A stretch of 64,000 nt of DNA from Natronococcus amylolyticus DSM 10524 (GTDB lineage Archaea > Halobacteriota > Halobacteria > Halobacteriales > Natrialbaceae): assembly GCF_000337675.1 (NCBI RefSeq), contig NZ_AOIB01000016.1, forward strand, positions 75,057 through 139,056. The letters are read 5' to 3'. The position numbers and the translations under genes are program-made. Of the stretch, positions 28,487 through 38,051 are shown piece after piece. The notes under the pieces are model-generated. The model was not told the origin of the DNA, made no database searches, and worked only from the letters and a program-made list of their open reading frames with translations. How positions within the stretch are numbered: the stretch's first letter is position 1; each line of letters starts with the position of its first letter.

Positions 28487-29512
28487 TCAGTCCGCCGACC
28501 GCGCCTGGCCGGCGTAGCTGTCGGTACCCGCGACGTAGACGTTGCCGTCGACGACGATGTCGCCGGCCCTGGCCGCCGCGGCCGCGGGCCGGGTCGGCCC
28601 GTAGCCGACCACGGGGGCACCGAGCCTCCAGAGCGCGCCGATCTTACAGAGCGCGAAGCCGGCGATGATCAGCGCGAAGCCGGTGATCGTCGTGAGCGTG
28701 ATCGTCTCGCCGAGCAGCGCCCAGCCGACGAGCGCCGCGATGACGGGCGAGGCGTAGTTGACGAGGCTGAGTTCGCTCGCGCCGACGCGCTCGAGCAGGA
28801 CGAAGTACGCCAGGAAGCCGCCCGCGGTGGAGACGACCGCGAGATACGCAAGTGCCGCGGCCGTCTCGGCCGTCAGTGCGGCTCGGAGTCCGGCCGCGCT
28901 CTCGCCGGGGTGGGCGAAACTCAGCGTGTGAAGCATGGCGGCGCCGACGGCCATCGCCCACGTCTGGAGCGGGAGCAGCGGGAGCGTCCCTCGTGTGCGT
29001 TCGGTTAGCACCGAGCCGATCGCGAACACGAGCGCCGAGCCGAACAGGAGGGCGACGCCGACGACCTGTCCGTCGAGGGAGCCACCCGACAGCGCGATCA
29101 TGACGACGCCGGCCAGTCCGAGCCCGAGCCCGACGACTGCCGGCGCTCGGATCCGCTCACGGGGTAACAACGCCAGCGCGAGCGGGGGCGTCACGATCGG
29201 CGTCAGGCTGAGCACGATCGCCGCGACCGCGCTCGAGACGTACGACTGACCGAGGAACATGAGCCCGTAGTGGCCGCCGACGATGAGTCCGCCGGAGATG
29301 ATGATCGTAACCCAGTCCGCCCTGGTTCGCGGTCGCCACTCGTAGCCGAGCGCGGCGATGGCCGCGACGAACAGGAGGACCGCGCCGTCGAGTCGGAGCG
29401 CGGCGAAGAGGATCGGCGGCAGCGTTTCCAGGCCGACCTCGACCGCGCCGAAGGCGGTCCCCCAGGCGACCGCGAGCGCAACGAAGAGGAAGATATCTCG
29501 CTGTGAAGTCAT
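28487..29512 (-). CDS. EamA/DMT-family transporter
   Basis: A 341-residue membrane protein with ten predicted helices made of two EamA repeats: the first starts near FLFVALAVAWGTAFGAVEVG and includes VSSAVAAIVLSLTPIVTPPL, the second ends with VNYASPVIAALVGWALLGE. The family exports or imports small metabolites (amino acids, nucleosides, drugs); the substrate cannot be read. It carries an unusual soluble C-terminal extension of about 45 residues after the last helix (from about 297). ATG at 29512. Confidence 0.92.
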   Translation of the reverse strand: MTSQRDIFLFVALAVAWGTAFGAVEVGLETLPPILFAALRLDGAVLLFVAAIAALGYEWRPRTRADWVTIIISGGLIVGGHYGLMFLGQSYVSSAVAAIVLSLTPIVTPPLALALLPRERIRAPAVVGLGLGLAGVVMIALSGGSLDGQVVGVALLFGSALVFAIGSVLTERTRGTLPLLPLQTWAMAVGAAMLHTLSFAHPGESAAGLRAALTAETAAALAYLAVVSTAGGFLAYFVLLERVGASELSLVNYASPVIAALVGWALLGETITLTTITGFALIIAGFALCKIGALWRLGAPVVGYGPTRPAAAAARAGDIVVDGNVYVAGTDSYAGQARSAD

Positions 29513-29917
29513 TTTAACACGAAATGGCCTGGGGGGATTTGTATTTTGATATTCGGAAGTAGAGTGGTGCTACGTACTGAATTCGGAGAGAATTGCTAGC
29601 TATGAACACGGGCAGAACAGTGTATGTTAGTAACTGAGACGGAACGAATTTCCGGCACGAACGCTGGCGGCATCGACTCGGGAGACGGAGTCCACTCTGC
29701 GGGTGTGCCGACGGTCGTCCTCGATATTAGTTAGAAACGCCGAGTAGCGAAACAAACGACCGTAGCCGGTTGCCGCTCGAGACCTGAGCACGACCGACGA
29801 CGCCAACGTTCGGACCGTCGTGCTTCGAACCGCTGTGCGGTCGCTCGAGGGAGCTACCGCTCCGTCGTCGTCGGTGCCGCAAAAATGGATGAATCGTCGC
29901 GCGAGAGAACGAGGGAG
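29513..29917. other. Intergenic stretch without recognised gene
   Basis: Contains the promoter side of the EamA gene (AT-rich bases 29513-29570) and the region behind the halocyanin-like gene. I see no coding domain, RNA gene or strong hairpin. Confidence 0.5.
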
Positions 29918-30646
29918 TTACTCGTCGTCTTCGTCTTCGTCGTCGAGGAGTTCGTCGTCGTCTTCCTCGTCGTCAGCACCGTTCTCGTCGTCGTCGAGGT
30001 CGTCGTCCTCGTCGTCGACACCGTTCTCTTCGTCGTCACCGTTCTCCTCATCGTCGACGCCGTTCTCGTCGTCGCCGTTCTCGTCGTCGACACCGTTCTC
30101 TTCGTCGTCGCCGTTCTCCTCGTCATCCTCTTCCTCGTCGTCGGCGCCGTTCTCGCCTTCCTCGATCTCGAAGGCGCCGCGCATCGCGTTTTCGTGGGGA
30201 CGGCAGACGTACTCGTACATCTCGTCGCTGGCCTCGAACTCGAGGAACTGGTCGTCGCCACCTTCCTCGTCGTTGTCGGTCTCGAGGTCGTCGACGACGT
30301 CGTCGTCCTCGTCGACGATCTCGATGTTGTGGGCCGTACCGTCGCCCTCTTCCCAGCCGATCTCGTACTCCTCGCCTTCCTCGAGGATCAGCGTGGGGTT
30401 CTCCTCGCCTTCGATGTCCTCGGGCTCCTCGCCCTCCCAGCCGGCGGAGTCGCCGTAGAGGACGATGCGCTCGCCGGGCTCGATCTCGACGCCGTCGCCG
30501 TTGGCGCCGTTCTCGCCGTTCTCGTCGTCGTCGCCGTTTTCGTCGTCGTCGCCGTTGTCACCACAGCCTGCAACGAGCGTTGTCGCAGCCGCAGCACCCG
30601 TGACCTTCATCGCGGTCCGTCGCGAAATGCCGTTATCTCGTGTCAT
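29918..30646 (-). CDS. Halocyanin-like copper lipoprotein with acidic tail
   Basis: A 242-residue exported protein. The start MTRDNGISRRTAMKVTGAAA has twin arginines, and LVAGC is a lipobox, so it is a Tat-exported, lipid-anchored protein. After a D/E/N/G-rich linker comes a blue-copper (plastocyanin-like) domain from about 50 to 160: HNIEI supplies one His, and YVCRPHENAMRG supplies Cys, His and Met in the C-x2-H-x4-M spacing of type 1 copper sites. The last 80 residues are repeats of DDEENGVDDENG type. It likely carries electrons on the outer face of the membrane. ATG 30646 lies 27 bases from a TATA element; the longer frame upstream is not used. Confidence 0.87.
   Translation of the reverse strand: MTRDNGISRRTAMKVTGAAAATTLVAGCGDNGDDDENGDDDENGENGANGDGVEIEPGERIVLYGDSAGWEGEEPEDIEGEENPTLILEEGEEYEIGWEEGDGTAHNIEIVDEDDDVVDDLETDNDEEGGDDQFLEFEASDEMYEYVCRPHENAMRGAFEIEEGENGADDEEEDDEENGDDEENGVDDENGDDENGVDDEENGDDEENGVDDEDDDLDDDENGADDEEDDDELLDDEDEDDE
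29925..30160. repeat. Tandem repeats coding for the DDEENG tail
   Basis: Degenerate units of about 15-33 bases, built from GTCGTC, GCCGTTCTC and ACCGTTCTC, encode the acidic Asn-Gly-containing tail of the halocyanin-like protein on the minus strand. Confidence 0.75.
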
Positions 30647-30668
30647 CACCGATGGGTTGGAACCGAGT

Positions 30669-30678
30669 ACATAAAAAT
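30669..30678 (-). promoter_or_regulatory. TATA box of the halocyanin-like gene
   Basis: On the minus strand TTTTTATGT is centred about 27 bases before ATG 30646, predicting a leaderless transcript and fixing the start choice. Confidence 0.55.
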
Positions 30679-30773
30679 GGCAACCCTCCATCCGAGCGTC
30701 GCCATGGGGTCTCATACCACGGTTTACGGTAATATCGGCTGGACTGATTTATGCTCGAAATCAAAGATGTTCG

Positions 30774-32006
30774 TCAGTCGTCGCTACCGTCGCTCGCACG
30801 AAACGGCTCGCTTCGATCGACCGACAGTCGCAAGAAGAGCGGGACGGCGACGAGTGCGATCAGGATTTCGAGGCCGCCGACGGCGAGAAACGCCGAGCCG
30901 TAGCCGTAGCTGCCGGCGATGGTCCCGCCGATCAGGAATCCGCCGAGAAAGCCGAGGCTCCCGGCGAGGTTGAAGCCGGCCATCGCAATTCCGCGCTCGC
31001 GCTCGTGTGCGATGTCGGTGACCAGCGCCATCGTCGCCGGCGAGACCAGCGCGCCGAGGACGCCGACGGCGACCATCGCGGCGGCGGCGGTCGCGACCGT
31101 CGGCGCGGCGCCGACCGCGAGGATGCCGACCCCGTAACACAGCGAACCGACGACGATCGGAATCGTTCGACCGATCCGATCCGAGAGCACACCCATCGGG
31201 TACTGTAGCAGGGCGAAGGGAGCAAAGAAACACGCAAGCATGAGTCCGGTCGTCCCGGGGCCCAGCCCGAACGCGTCCTGGAAGTACAGGGTTCCGACGA
31301 GCGCGAAGAAGCCGGCCGTCAGCCGATCGACGAACCCGAACGCGTAGGGGATCGTCAGGGTCGGTCGCCGACGGACGCCCTCGACGAGGGCTCGAGCGGA
31401 TCGTCGACTCCCGCCGGTTCTGTCGGGGGCGAACGAGACCAGCGCGCCGACACAGACGAGCAGGGCGGACGCGACGACCAGCGGCGCCAGCGGGTTGAGT
31501 TCCGTCAGCTGTCCGCCAACGGGAGCGCCGAGGGCGGCTCCGAGCCCGATCGCGATCCCGGCTGCGCCCATGTTGCGGCCGTGACCGCCCTCGAGGTCCA
31601 TCAGCATCGTCATCGTCAGTGAGAACGCACCGATCGTCATCGCTCCCTGGAAGAGCCGAAGGACGAGCACGCCCTCGAACGGGACGCCACCGAGGAGGGG
31701 TGCGGCGGCGAGGGCGGCGTAGCCGACCGCGCCGGCCAGCGCGCCGGCGACGATGAACGGACGACGACGGCCTACCGCGTCGCTTGCGAGCCCCCAGACC
31801 CCGACGAAGGCGACGTAGGCCGCGAACTCGCTCACCAGGAACCACATGCTCGCGTCCAGCGGACTCTCGGCGAACGGCGAGGCTGTCGCCTCGGCGCCGA
31901 GCGTCTCGACGAGCGTCGCGACGCCGGGGTAGAGCAGCAGCTGCGAGAACAGCACCGCGAAGACGACCGCCGCGAGGAGGATCCGATCGCGGTCACTCGA
32001 GTGCAC
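30774..32006 (-). CDS. MFS transporter
   Basis: A 410-residue major facilitator with twelve predicted helices. The family loops are visible: GLASDAVGRRRPFIVAGAL between helices 2 and 3, and the related MGVLSDRIGRTIPIVVGSL in the second half. The C-terminal tail is acidic. It resembles drug or metabolite exporters of the DHA type; the substrate is unknown. The GTG at 32006 is the start that gives MHSSDRDR. It is divergent from metY, 112 bases apart. Confidence 0.92.
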   Translation of the reverse strand: MHSSDRDRILLAAVVFAVLFSQLLLYPGVATLVETLGAEATASPFAESPLDASMWFLVSEFAAYVAFVGVWGLASDAVGRRRPFIVAGALAGAVGYAALAAAPLLGGVPFEGVLVLRLFQGAMTIGAFSLTMTMLMDLEGGHGRNMGAAGIAIGLGAALGAPVGGQLTELNPLAPLVVASALLVCVGALVSFAPDRTGGSRRSARALVEGVRRRPTLTIPYAFGFVDRLTAGFFALVGTLYFQDAFGLGPGTTGLMLACFFAPFALLQYPMGVLSDRIGRTIPIVVGSLCYGVGILAVGAAPTVATAAAAMVAVGVLGALVSPATMALVTDIAHERERGIAMAGFNLAGSLGFLGGFLIGGTIAGSYGYGSAFLAVGGLEILIALVAVPLFLRLSVDRSEPFRASDGSDD

Positions 32007-32118
32007 GACCTCCGGTTGGCGCTCGTCGCCTAAGAAGCCGTTCGTCCGGACCGTTCGGCCCTGCGGTTTTTGCCGTTACTGGGACGCATATGAACGTGGA
32101 GAAGTATGCGTACTAAAC

Positions 32119-33459
32119 ATGAGTGACGACGCGAGCGACGGGCGCAGCGATCGGGAGGGCTGTCGATTCGGGACGCGGAGCGTCCACGCCGGCCAGTCGG
32201 CGGATCCCGCGACGGGCGCGATGGCACCGCCGCTCTACCAGACGACCTCTTACGTTTTCGACGACGCCGACGCCGCCGCGGAGCTGTACGCCCTCGAGGG
32301 CGAGGGGTACATCTACTCGCGGATCGCCAACCCCACGGTACGGGTGCTCGAGGACCGTTTGACCTCGCTCGAGGGGGGAGCGGGCTCGGTCGCGACCGGC
32401 AGCGGGATGGCCGCCCTCGACTCAGCGGTGTTGATCCTCGCCGAGGCGGGTGACAACGTCGTCTGTTCGACGGACACCTACGGTGGGACGACGGCGTACT
32501 TCTCGAAGACCGCCACCCGTCGGGACATCGAGACCAGGTTCGTCTCGACGCTCGAGTACGACGAGTACGAGGAGGCGATCGACGAGGACACCGCGTTCGT
32601 CCACGTCGAGACCGTCGGCAACCCCTCGCTGGTGACGCCCGACTTCGAACGGGTCGCCGAGATCGCCCACGAAAACGGCGTTCCGCTCGTCGTCGACAAC
32701 ACGTTCGCGACGCCGGCGCTGTGTCGACCCCTGGAACACGGCGCCGACGTCGTCTGGGAGTCGACGACGAAGTGGCTCCACGGCTCCGGAACGACGGTCG
32801 GCGGAATCCTCGTCGACGGCGGCTCGTTCCCCTGGGGAGAACACGGGTACGACGAGATCGCCGGCCAGAACCACGCCTACCACGACGTCGACTTCTCGCG
32901 GGACTTCTCCGAGGCCCCCTTCGCCGCGGCCGCACGATATCGTTCGCTGCGAAGCCTGGGCAACCAGCAGTCGCCGTTCGACGCCTGGCAGACCCTGCAG
33001 GGCCTCGAGAGCCTATCCCTCCGGGTCGAGAAACACTGTGAGAACGCGGCGATCGTCGCCGACTACCTGAACGAACACGAGGACGTCGCCTGGGTCACCT
33101 ACCCGGGACTCGAGTCGCACCCGACCCACGACAACGCCTCCCGCTACCTTTCCGACTACGGCGGGATGATCGCGTTCGGGCTCGAGGGCTCGGGCGAGCG
33201 CGGCGGGTACGAGGCGGGCAAGACGTTCTGCGAGAACGTCGAGGTTGCCCAGTTCCTCGCGAACATCGGCGACGCGAAGACGCTGGTCATTCATCCCGCG
33301 AGCACGACCCACGGTCAGCTCACTCCCGAGGAACAGGAAGAGGCCGGCGTCACGCCGGATCTCGTCCGGATGTCCGTCGGGATCGAGGATCCCGAAGACA
33401 TCCTCGCCGATCTTGACGGAGCGATCGACGAAGCTACACGCGCCGGCGACGAGGGATAA
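32119..33459 (+). CDS. metY: O-acetylhomoserine sulfhydrylase
   Basis: Cys/Met-metabolism PLP enzyme of 446 residues that makes homocysteine from O-acetylhomoserine and sulfide. It begins with FGTRSVHAG, has YIYSRIANPTVRVLEDRLTS, the Schiff-base lysine in WESTTKWLHGSGT, and TLVIHPASTTH, all typical of MetY. It is followed after three bases by metX, which makes its substrate, so the two form an operon. The bases just upstream contain AGTA-TGCG-TACT (32104-32115), a short inverted repeat that could be an operator; this is unproven. Confidence 0.96.
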   Translation: MSDDASDGRSDREGCRFGTRSVHAGQSADPATGAMAPPLYQTTSYVFDDADAAAELYALEGEGYIYSRIANPTVRVLEDRLTSLEGGAGSVATGSGMAALDSAVLILAEAGDNVVCSTDTYGGTTAYFSKTATRRDIETRFVSTLEYDEYEEAIDEDTAFVHVETVGNPSLVTPDFERVAEIAHENGVPLVVDNTFATPALCRPLEHGADVVWESTTKWLHGSGTTVGGILVDGGSFPWGEHGYDEIAGQNHAYHDVDFSRDFSEAPFAAAARYRSLRSLGNQQSPFDAWQTLQGLESLSLRVEKHCENAAIVADYLNEHEDVAWVTYPGLESHPTHDNASRYLSDYGGMIAFGLEGSGERGGYEAGKTFCENVEVAQFLANIGDAKTLVIHPASTTHGQLTPEEQEEAGVTPDLVRMSVGIEDPEDILADLDGAIDEATRAGDEG

Positions 33460-33462
33460 CCC

Positions 33463-34671
33463 GTGACGACGAAGGAGACGATCGACCTCGGCGAGTTCCA
33501 GTTCCAGTCGGGGGAGTCGATCCCGAGCCTCGAGGTCGCCTACGAGACGTACGGCGAGTTCGAGGGGGACAACGCAGTGTTGATCTGTCACGCCCTGACC
33601 GGCAGCGCACACGTCGCCCGTCGCCCCGACGCCGGCGACGGGACCGCGGGCCAGGCTCGAGCCTGGTGGGGCGACGTCGTCGGTCCCGGAAAGGCGATCG
33701 ACACCACCGAGTACTACGTCGCCTGTGCGAACGCGCCGGGCTCGTGTTACGGGACGACGGGTCCCTCGAGCACGAACCCTGAAACCGGGGACCCGTACGG
33801 GACCGACTTTCCACCCGTGACGATCGGGGATTGGACCCGTGCCCAGCGGCTGCTGCTCGACGAACTCGGCGTTGGCCGGCTCCACGCCGTCGTCGGCGGC
33901 AGCGTCGGCGGGATGAACGTGCTCGACTGGCTGCGCCGCTACCCCGACGACGTCGAGCGGGCCGCGGGGGTCGCCACGGCCGCCAGGCTCGACGCCCAGT
34001 GTCTCGCGCTCGACACCGTCGCCCGCCGGGCGATCACGAGCGATCCGAACTGGAACGGCGGTCACTACTACGGCGGGGCGGAGCCCGAGGAGGGACTGGC
34101 CCGCGCCCGGCAGATCGGCCACATCATGTACCTCTCGAAGACCTCGATGGCCCGGAAGTTCGGCCGCCGATCGGCCGGCCGCGAGACGGTCCACGAGACC
34201 CCGCCCGACCCCGCGGCCGCCTTCTTCCCCTACCGCGAGGTCGAGTCCTACCTCGACTATCAGGCCGACAAGTTCACCGACCGCTTCGACGCCAACAGCT
34301 ACCTCTACCTGACGCGGGCGATGGACGACTTCGACCTCTCCGCGGGCTACGAGTCCGACGCCGACGCGCTGGCGGCGTTCGAGGGCGAGTTGCTCCTCCT
34401 CTCGTTTACCGGCGACTGGCACTTCACCGTCGAGCAGGCGGAGGTCGTCGCCGAGGCCGCCCGCGATGCCGACGTCGACGTCGCCCACCACGTCGTCGAC
34501 TCCGACCACGGCCACGACGCCTTCCTCGTCGAACCCGAGAAGGTCGGGCCGCCGCTGTCGGAACTGCTCGAGACGGGCCTGTCCGGACGGACGATCACGG
34601 ACACGAATCCCGAAATCGAGGACGAGAACGACTCGTTTGCGCCCGTGCACACGAGCCTCTTTTCGAAGTAA
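33463..34671 (+). CDS. metX: Homoserine O-acetyltransferase
   Basis: Alpha/beta-hydrolase fold enzyme of 402 residues that acetylates homoserine with acetyl-CoA, feeding metY. The nucleophile elbow [13 protein letters not shown] gives the catalytic Ser, [11 protein letters not shown] gives the late Asp/His region, and [16 protein letters not shown] and [11 protein letters not shown] are family blocks. GTG 33463 is the start, three bases behind the metY stop, so translation is probably coupled. The length is slightly longer than the common 370-380 residues because of inserted acidic loops. Confidence 0.96.
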   Translation: MTTKETIDLGEFQFQSGESIPSLEVAYETYGEFEGDNAVLICHALTGSAHVARRPDAGDGTAGQARAWWGDVVGPGKAIDTTEYYVACANAPGSCYGTTGPSSTNPETGDPYGTDFPPVTIGDWTRAQRLLLDELGVGRLHAVVGGSVGGMNVLDWLRRYPDDVERAAGVATAARLDAQCLALDTVARRAITSDPNWNGGHYYGGAEPEEGLARARQIGHIMYLSKTSMARKFGRRSAGRETVHETPPDPAAAFFPYREVESYLDYQADKFTDRFDANSYLYLTRAMDDFDLSAGYESDADALAAFEGELLLLSFTGDWHFTVEQAEVVAEAARDADVDVAHHVVDSDHGHDAFLVEPEKVGPPLSELLETGLSGRTITDTNPEIEDENDSFAPVHTSLFSK

Positions 34672-34724
34672 CGGCGTCCTCGCAGTAATCGTCGTTTCGC
34701 GCGTCGGACCGGGACTCAGCCTCG

Positions 34725-35105
34725 TTAATCAGCGTGGACGGCCGACGGCTGCTCGGCCGAAACGTACTGCTCGCCGAGCCGGCGGTCGTCACGCCGTCGG
34801 TCCACCCACCGTCGCAGGTCCCGTGCGAAAAGCGAGAGGCCGGTCAACCGAAGCAGTTGCTGGATCGGTCTCTGGGGCGAGCGAAACGCCGCGATCAGCG
34901 ACCACATCGACCCCGCGGCGTAGGCGCCAAGCGCCGAGAAGGTCATGCCGAGGGTCAGAAACGTCGTGCCGTACACCATCCCGATCCCCATCGACGGGAT
35001 GCTCGTCCCGAGAGGAACGCGGGCGCTCGCGTCCCGCAGCGTCGGGGCGAGAAAGAGGATCGAGAGCGTGCTACCTACCATGAACACCAGGTCTTGCCAC
35101 ATCAT
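34725..35105 (-). CDS. Three-TM hypothetical membrane protein
   Basis: A 126-residue protein with about three hydrophobic segments (6-23, 36-60 and a weaker one 60-74) and a basic C-terminal tail RRWVDRRRDDRRLGEQY, expected in the cytoplasm. The start MMWQDLVFMVGSTLS has two adjacent ATGs. The general look (GIGMVYGTTFLTLGMTFSAL) is that of a small conserved haloarchaeal membrane protein, function unknown. It is convergent with metX. Confidence 0.65.
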   Translation of the reverse strand: MMWQDLVFMVGSTLSILFLAPTLRDASARVPLGTSIPSMGIGMVYGTTFLTLGMTFSALGAYAAGSMWSLIAAFRSPQRPIQQLLRLTGLSLFARDLRRWVDRRRDDRRLGEQYVSAEQPSAVHAD

Positions 35106-35195
35106 CGAGACAACTTACTCGACCCTGAGTAAATAACTCTCTTGGTATCGAAATGGCCCGTTACCGTAGAATTTCAGCGCTGGCGACGGCTTGCG

Positions 35196-35840
35196 TTACT
35201 CGCGGTCCAGCACGCCCTCGGCGAGTAACGTGTCACGGACCTCGGCCATCGAGTCGACGACGACCTCGCAGTGGGGCTCGACGGCGGGTTTCGGATCGAA
35301 CCCGATCGAGAGTCCGGCGACCCGCAGCATCGGCAGGTCGTTCGCCCCGTCGCCGACTGCGACGGTCTCCTCGAGTTCGGCGCCGACGTGGGTCGCGAGG
35401 TCCTCGAGAGCGGTGTCTTTGGTCCCCTCGATCAGCGACCCCTCGACGTCGCCAGTGAGCCTCCCGTCGACCATCGGCAGCCGGTTCGAGACGATATGGT
35501 CGACCGTCACGCCCTCGCGCTCGAGGGCGGCCTCGACGCCGCGCTCGAATCCGCCCGTGAGGATCGCGGTCGTGACGCCCGCGTCGTTCAGCGACTCGAT
35601 CAGTGCGCCCGCCCCCTCGCGGAGTTCGACCTCGGCGAAGGCCGCGGCGACGGCTTCCTCGTCGAGCCCCTCGAGCAGCGCCGCTCGCCTGCGGAGGCTC
35701 TCGGCGTACTCGATCTCGTCGTTCATCGATCGCTCGGTGATCTCGGCCATCTCGTCGGCGACGCCACACTGTCTGCCAAGCAGGACGGTCATCTCGGAGT
35801 CCGAGAGCGTCCCGTCGAAATCGAACGCAACGACTGTCAT
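35196..35840 (-). CDS. serB: Phosphoserine phosphatase
   Basis: HAD-family phosphatase of 214 residues for the last step of serine synthesis. It begins MTVVAFDFDGTLSDSE, giving the DxDGT nucleophile, then TTAILTGGFERG (motif II), GTKDTALEDLA (motif III Lys) and VAVGDGANDLPMLRVAGL (motif IV). ATG 35840 is the right start; the longer frame reaching 36068 would overlap the divergent gene. serA lies about 3 kb away. Confidence 0.93.
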   Translation of the reverse strand: MTVVAFDFDGTLSDSEMTVLLGRQCGVADEMAEITERSMNDEIEYAESLRRRAALLEGLDEEAVAAAFAEVELREGAGALIESLNDAGVTTAILTGGFERGVEAALEREGVTVDHIVSNRLPMVDGRLTGDVEGSLIEGTKDTALEDLATHVGAELEETVAVGDGANDLPMLRVAGLSIGFDPKPAVEPHCEVVVDSMAEVRDTLLAEGVLDRE

Positions 35841-35970
35841 CGCTCGCCCGTTGTGGGGCCCGGGATAAACCAGTTCAGGTTCCGTCCCGGGAGCGGTCGG
35901 CACCCGTCGGCGCTCCCGCGAGACGAACCGCACCCGAAAGCTGTTAGCGACGCGCTTCGACTGTCGCGCC

Positions 35971-36699
35971 ATGTCAACGGAGAGACGACTCGAGTACGAC
36001 AAGGGGCCGTCGCTCGAGGACGAACCCGGGGACGATGATCCGAACGACGGAGACGACCCGGAGCGCACAGCCGAGCGCAGCGGCCGGCCGACGGTCGAGG
36101 CTCCAGCCTGGGCGGTCGGGGTGGCCTCGGGCGTGATCGCGTTCGCGGCAGTCTTTTTGATGAGCCACCAGCTCGCCGGATCGATGTTCGGGACGGGGCT
36201 GTTTACGCAGGTCGAGAACGAACCGAGCCGGTGGATGATGTCGAGCTTTACGATGCTCGGCAGCCACGGTGCGGTGATCGTGGAGGGTGAGGAAGCGGCC
36301 CACGGGCTGTACGCCCCGATGGGGATGTTCGCCTCCCACGTCTCGGCGCTGGTTCCGCCTCTCGTTCTCGGAGTCGTCGGCTACCTGCTCGCTCGATACG
36401 TTCGCCTCGAGACCCTCAGCGATGCCGGGATCCTCGTCGGAACGCTGACCGCGACCTACGTCGTTCCGCTAGTCGCCCTCGGGACGGCCACGCAGTGGGT
36501 GCCCGAGGAGAGCGACCCCGCCGCCGGCGAGGTCGGCGCCGAGCAGGAGGTCCTCTCGATTGCTGTCGACGTGTCGATGGTGGTCTCGACGACGCTCTCG
36601 GTCGCCCTGTTCGTCTCCCTCGGCGCTGCTGTCGCCGTCCTGCCGCGACTGCTCGAGCGCGCGCCGATCGAAACGACGATCGAAGACGGCTCTGCGTGA
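35971..36699 (+). CDS. Four-TM hypothetical membrane protein
   Basis: A 242-residue protein with an acidic N-terminal region of about 45 residues and four membrane segments (about 47-70, 127-148, 150-175 and 200-230). Between the first two is an about 50-residue loop with GSHGAVIVEGEEAAHGLYAP. No known family is recognised. It is divergent from serB and convergent with the MscS gene. Confidence 0.7.
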   Translation: MSTERRLEYDKGPSLEDEPGDDDPNDGDDPERTAERSGRPTVEAPAWAVGVASGVIAFAAVFLMSHQLAGSMFGTGLFTQVENEPSRWMMSSFTMLGSHGAVIVEGEEAAHGLYAPMGMFASHVSALVPPLVLGVVGYLLARYVRLETLSDAGILVGTLTATYVVPLVALGTATQWVPEESDPAAGEVGAEQEVLSIAVDVSMVVSTTLSVALFVSLGAAVAVLPRLLERAPIETTIEDGSA

Positions 36700-36753
36700 G
36701 CTGACCCGGGAACGTGTTCTATCGTGTCCCGCCCGACAGGCCGAAAGCGTCCC

Positions 36754-37953
36754 TTACTCGTCGGGGCTCGGCCCGCTCGGCGGCGATTCCGTGGGCTGGT
36801 CGACTCCGTCCGCCCGTTCGTCGCGTCCGCGCGTCGGCTCGTCCGGTTCGCGGAAGTCGAGATGCTGGTCGGCATCGGCCGACTCCTCGAGGAAGGAGAG
36901 TTCGCGCTGAGGGAACGGGATCGTGATCCCCGCGTCGGCGAACCGATCGTAGATGCGGCGGTTGAGCTGATCGATGGCCCGCTTCTCGGTCAGCGGGTGC
37001 GTGATGTACGCCTGCAGTTCGAAGACGAGTGCGGAGTCGCCAAACTCGTCGAACAGCACGCGCGGCCGCGGCGAGTTGCGAATCATCGGGGCGTCCTCGG
37101 CGACCTCCATGGCGATCCGTTCGACGGTTTCGTAGTCGGTTCCGTACGCGGCCGTGATCGGGACGTCGATCCTGATATGTCGCCGCGGCGCGGTCTGGTT
37201 GACGACCTGCGTCGAGTTCAACACGGCGTTGGGGACGGTGACCATCGTGTTCTCCGGCGTCAGCACCGTCGTCGACCGAATGCCGATGTCGACGACCGTG
37301 CCGCGCATTCCTTCCTCGAGGAGGATGACGTCACCCGGCTTGTACGTGTTGTCGAAGTACAGCGCGATGCCGCCGATCAGGTTGCTGATCGCGTCCTGGG
37401 CGGCGAAGCCGATGATGATACCCAGCACACCCGCCGACGCCAGAAACGGCGTCACCTGCAGATCCCAGATCGAGACGATCACCAGCGCGGCGACCGCGAC
37501 CATCCCGATCGTCCAGAAGTTCTGGAAGATCGGGGCGAACTCGTAGTTGTTCTCGGAACCGTTCGCGACCTCGAGCCAGCGGCTCCCGATTCGGATCGCC
37601 GCGCGCGCCCACAGCACCGTCAGCGCCGTCGCGACGGCGTTGCTGAGTAGCGACTCGGCCTCGACGACGCCGAACGCCTGGAGCGAGACGGAGATTCCGA
37701 TCAGGAGGATCGAGATCGCAAGCGGCGTGTAAATCTCCTCGACGGCCGCCCGTCCGAACGTCGTCGGCGCGTCCTCGTCCAGCGGCCGAAGATACCGTCG
37801 GCCGGCCCAGTGGACGAGGCGAGCCAGCAGGTACGAGCCGACGATGATCAGCGAGAGCAACAGCCACTCCCACTCGAGCAGCGACGCCGATAGCGCCGGC
37901 TGGCTGGCGCCGTCGAGCCGTAGCCACTGCCACGGGTAGATGGGAGGGGACAT
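36754..37953 (-). CDS. MscS-family mechanosensitive channel
   Basis: A 399-residue small-conductance mechanosensitive channel that releases solutes on osmotic down-shock. It has four to five N-terminal helices, the pore-helix block GVLGIIIGFAAQDAISNLIG, then the MscS beta domain with DNTYKPGDVILLEEGMRGTV and the C-terminal alpha/beta domain. The last 40 residues are an acidic, low-complexity tail. A TATA-like element lies about 35 bases before the ATG. Confidence 0.95.
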   Translation of the reverse strand: MSPPIYPWQWLRLDGASQPALSASLLEWEWLLLSLIIVGSYLLARLVHWAGRRYLRPLDEDAPTTFGRAAVEEIYTPLAISILLIGISVSLQAFGVVEAESLLSNAVATALTVLWARAAIRIGSRWLEVANGSENNYEFAPIFQNFWTIGMVAVAALVIVSIWDLQVTPFLASAGVLGIIIGFAAQDAISNLIGGIALYFDNTYKPGDVILLEEGMRGTVVDIGIRSTTVLTPENTMVTVPNAVLNSTQVVNQTAPRRHIRIDVPITAAYGTDYETVERIAMEVAEDAPMIRNSPRPRVLFDEFGDSALVFELQAYITHPLTEKRAIDQLNRRIYDRFADAGITIPFPQRELSFLEESADADQHLDFREPDEPTRGRDERADGVDQPTESPPSGPSPDE

Positions 37954-37983
37954 CGAAGACGTGTAAGCCGTGGTTAGGGCGGG

Positions 37984-37993
37984 TAATATACTG
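37984..37993 (-). promoter_or_regulatory. TATA-like element of the MscS gene
   Basis: On the minus strand AGTATATTACC is centred about 35 bases before ATG 37953. Confidence 0.5.
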
Positions 37994-38013
37994 TTGGATG
38001 TTGCACTCGAGTC

Positions 38014-38022
38014 TTTTTATAC
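38014..38022 (+). promoter_or_regulatory. TATA-like element before the leader ORF
   Basis: TTTTTATAC is centred about 34 bases before an ATG at 38052 and about 99 bases before the EamA gene at 38117, so a transcript from here would carry the short ORF at 38052-38120. Confidence 0.5.
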
Positions 38023-38051
38023 GGGTGTCGAATGCCGTCGGTATCACAACG

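Noticed and set aside
29925-30160. Regular short repeats resembling a CRISPR array
   Set aside because: Units are of variable length without unique spacers and are coding for the acidic tail of the copper protein.
33013-34650. 545-codon open frame antisense to metX
   Set aside because: Opposite strand is a complete metX with catalytic elbow; the antisense product has no recognisable domain.
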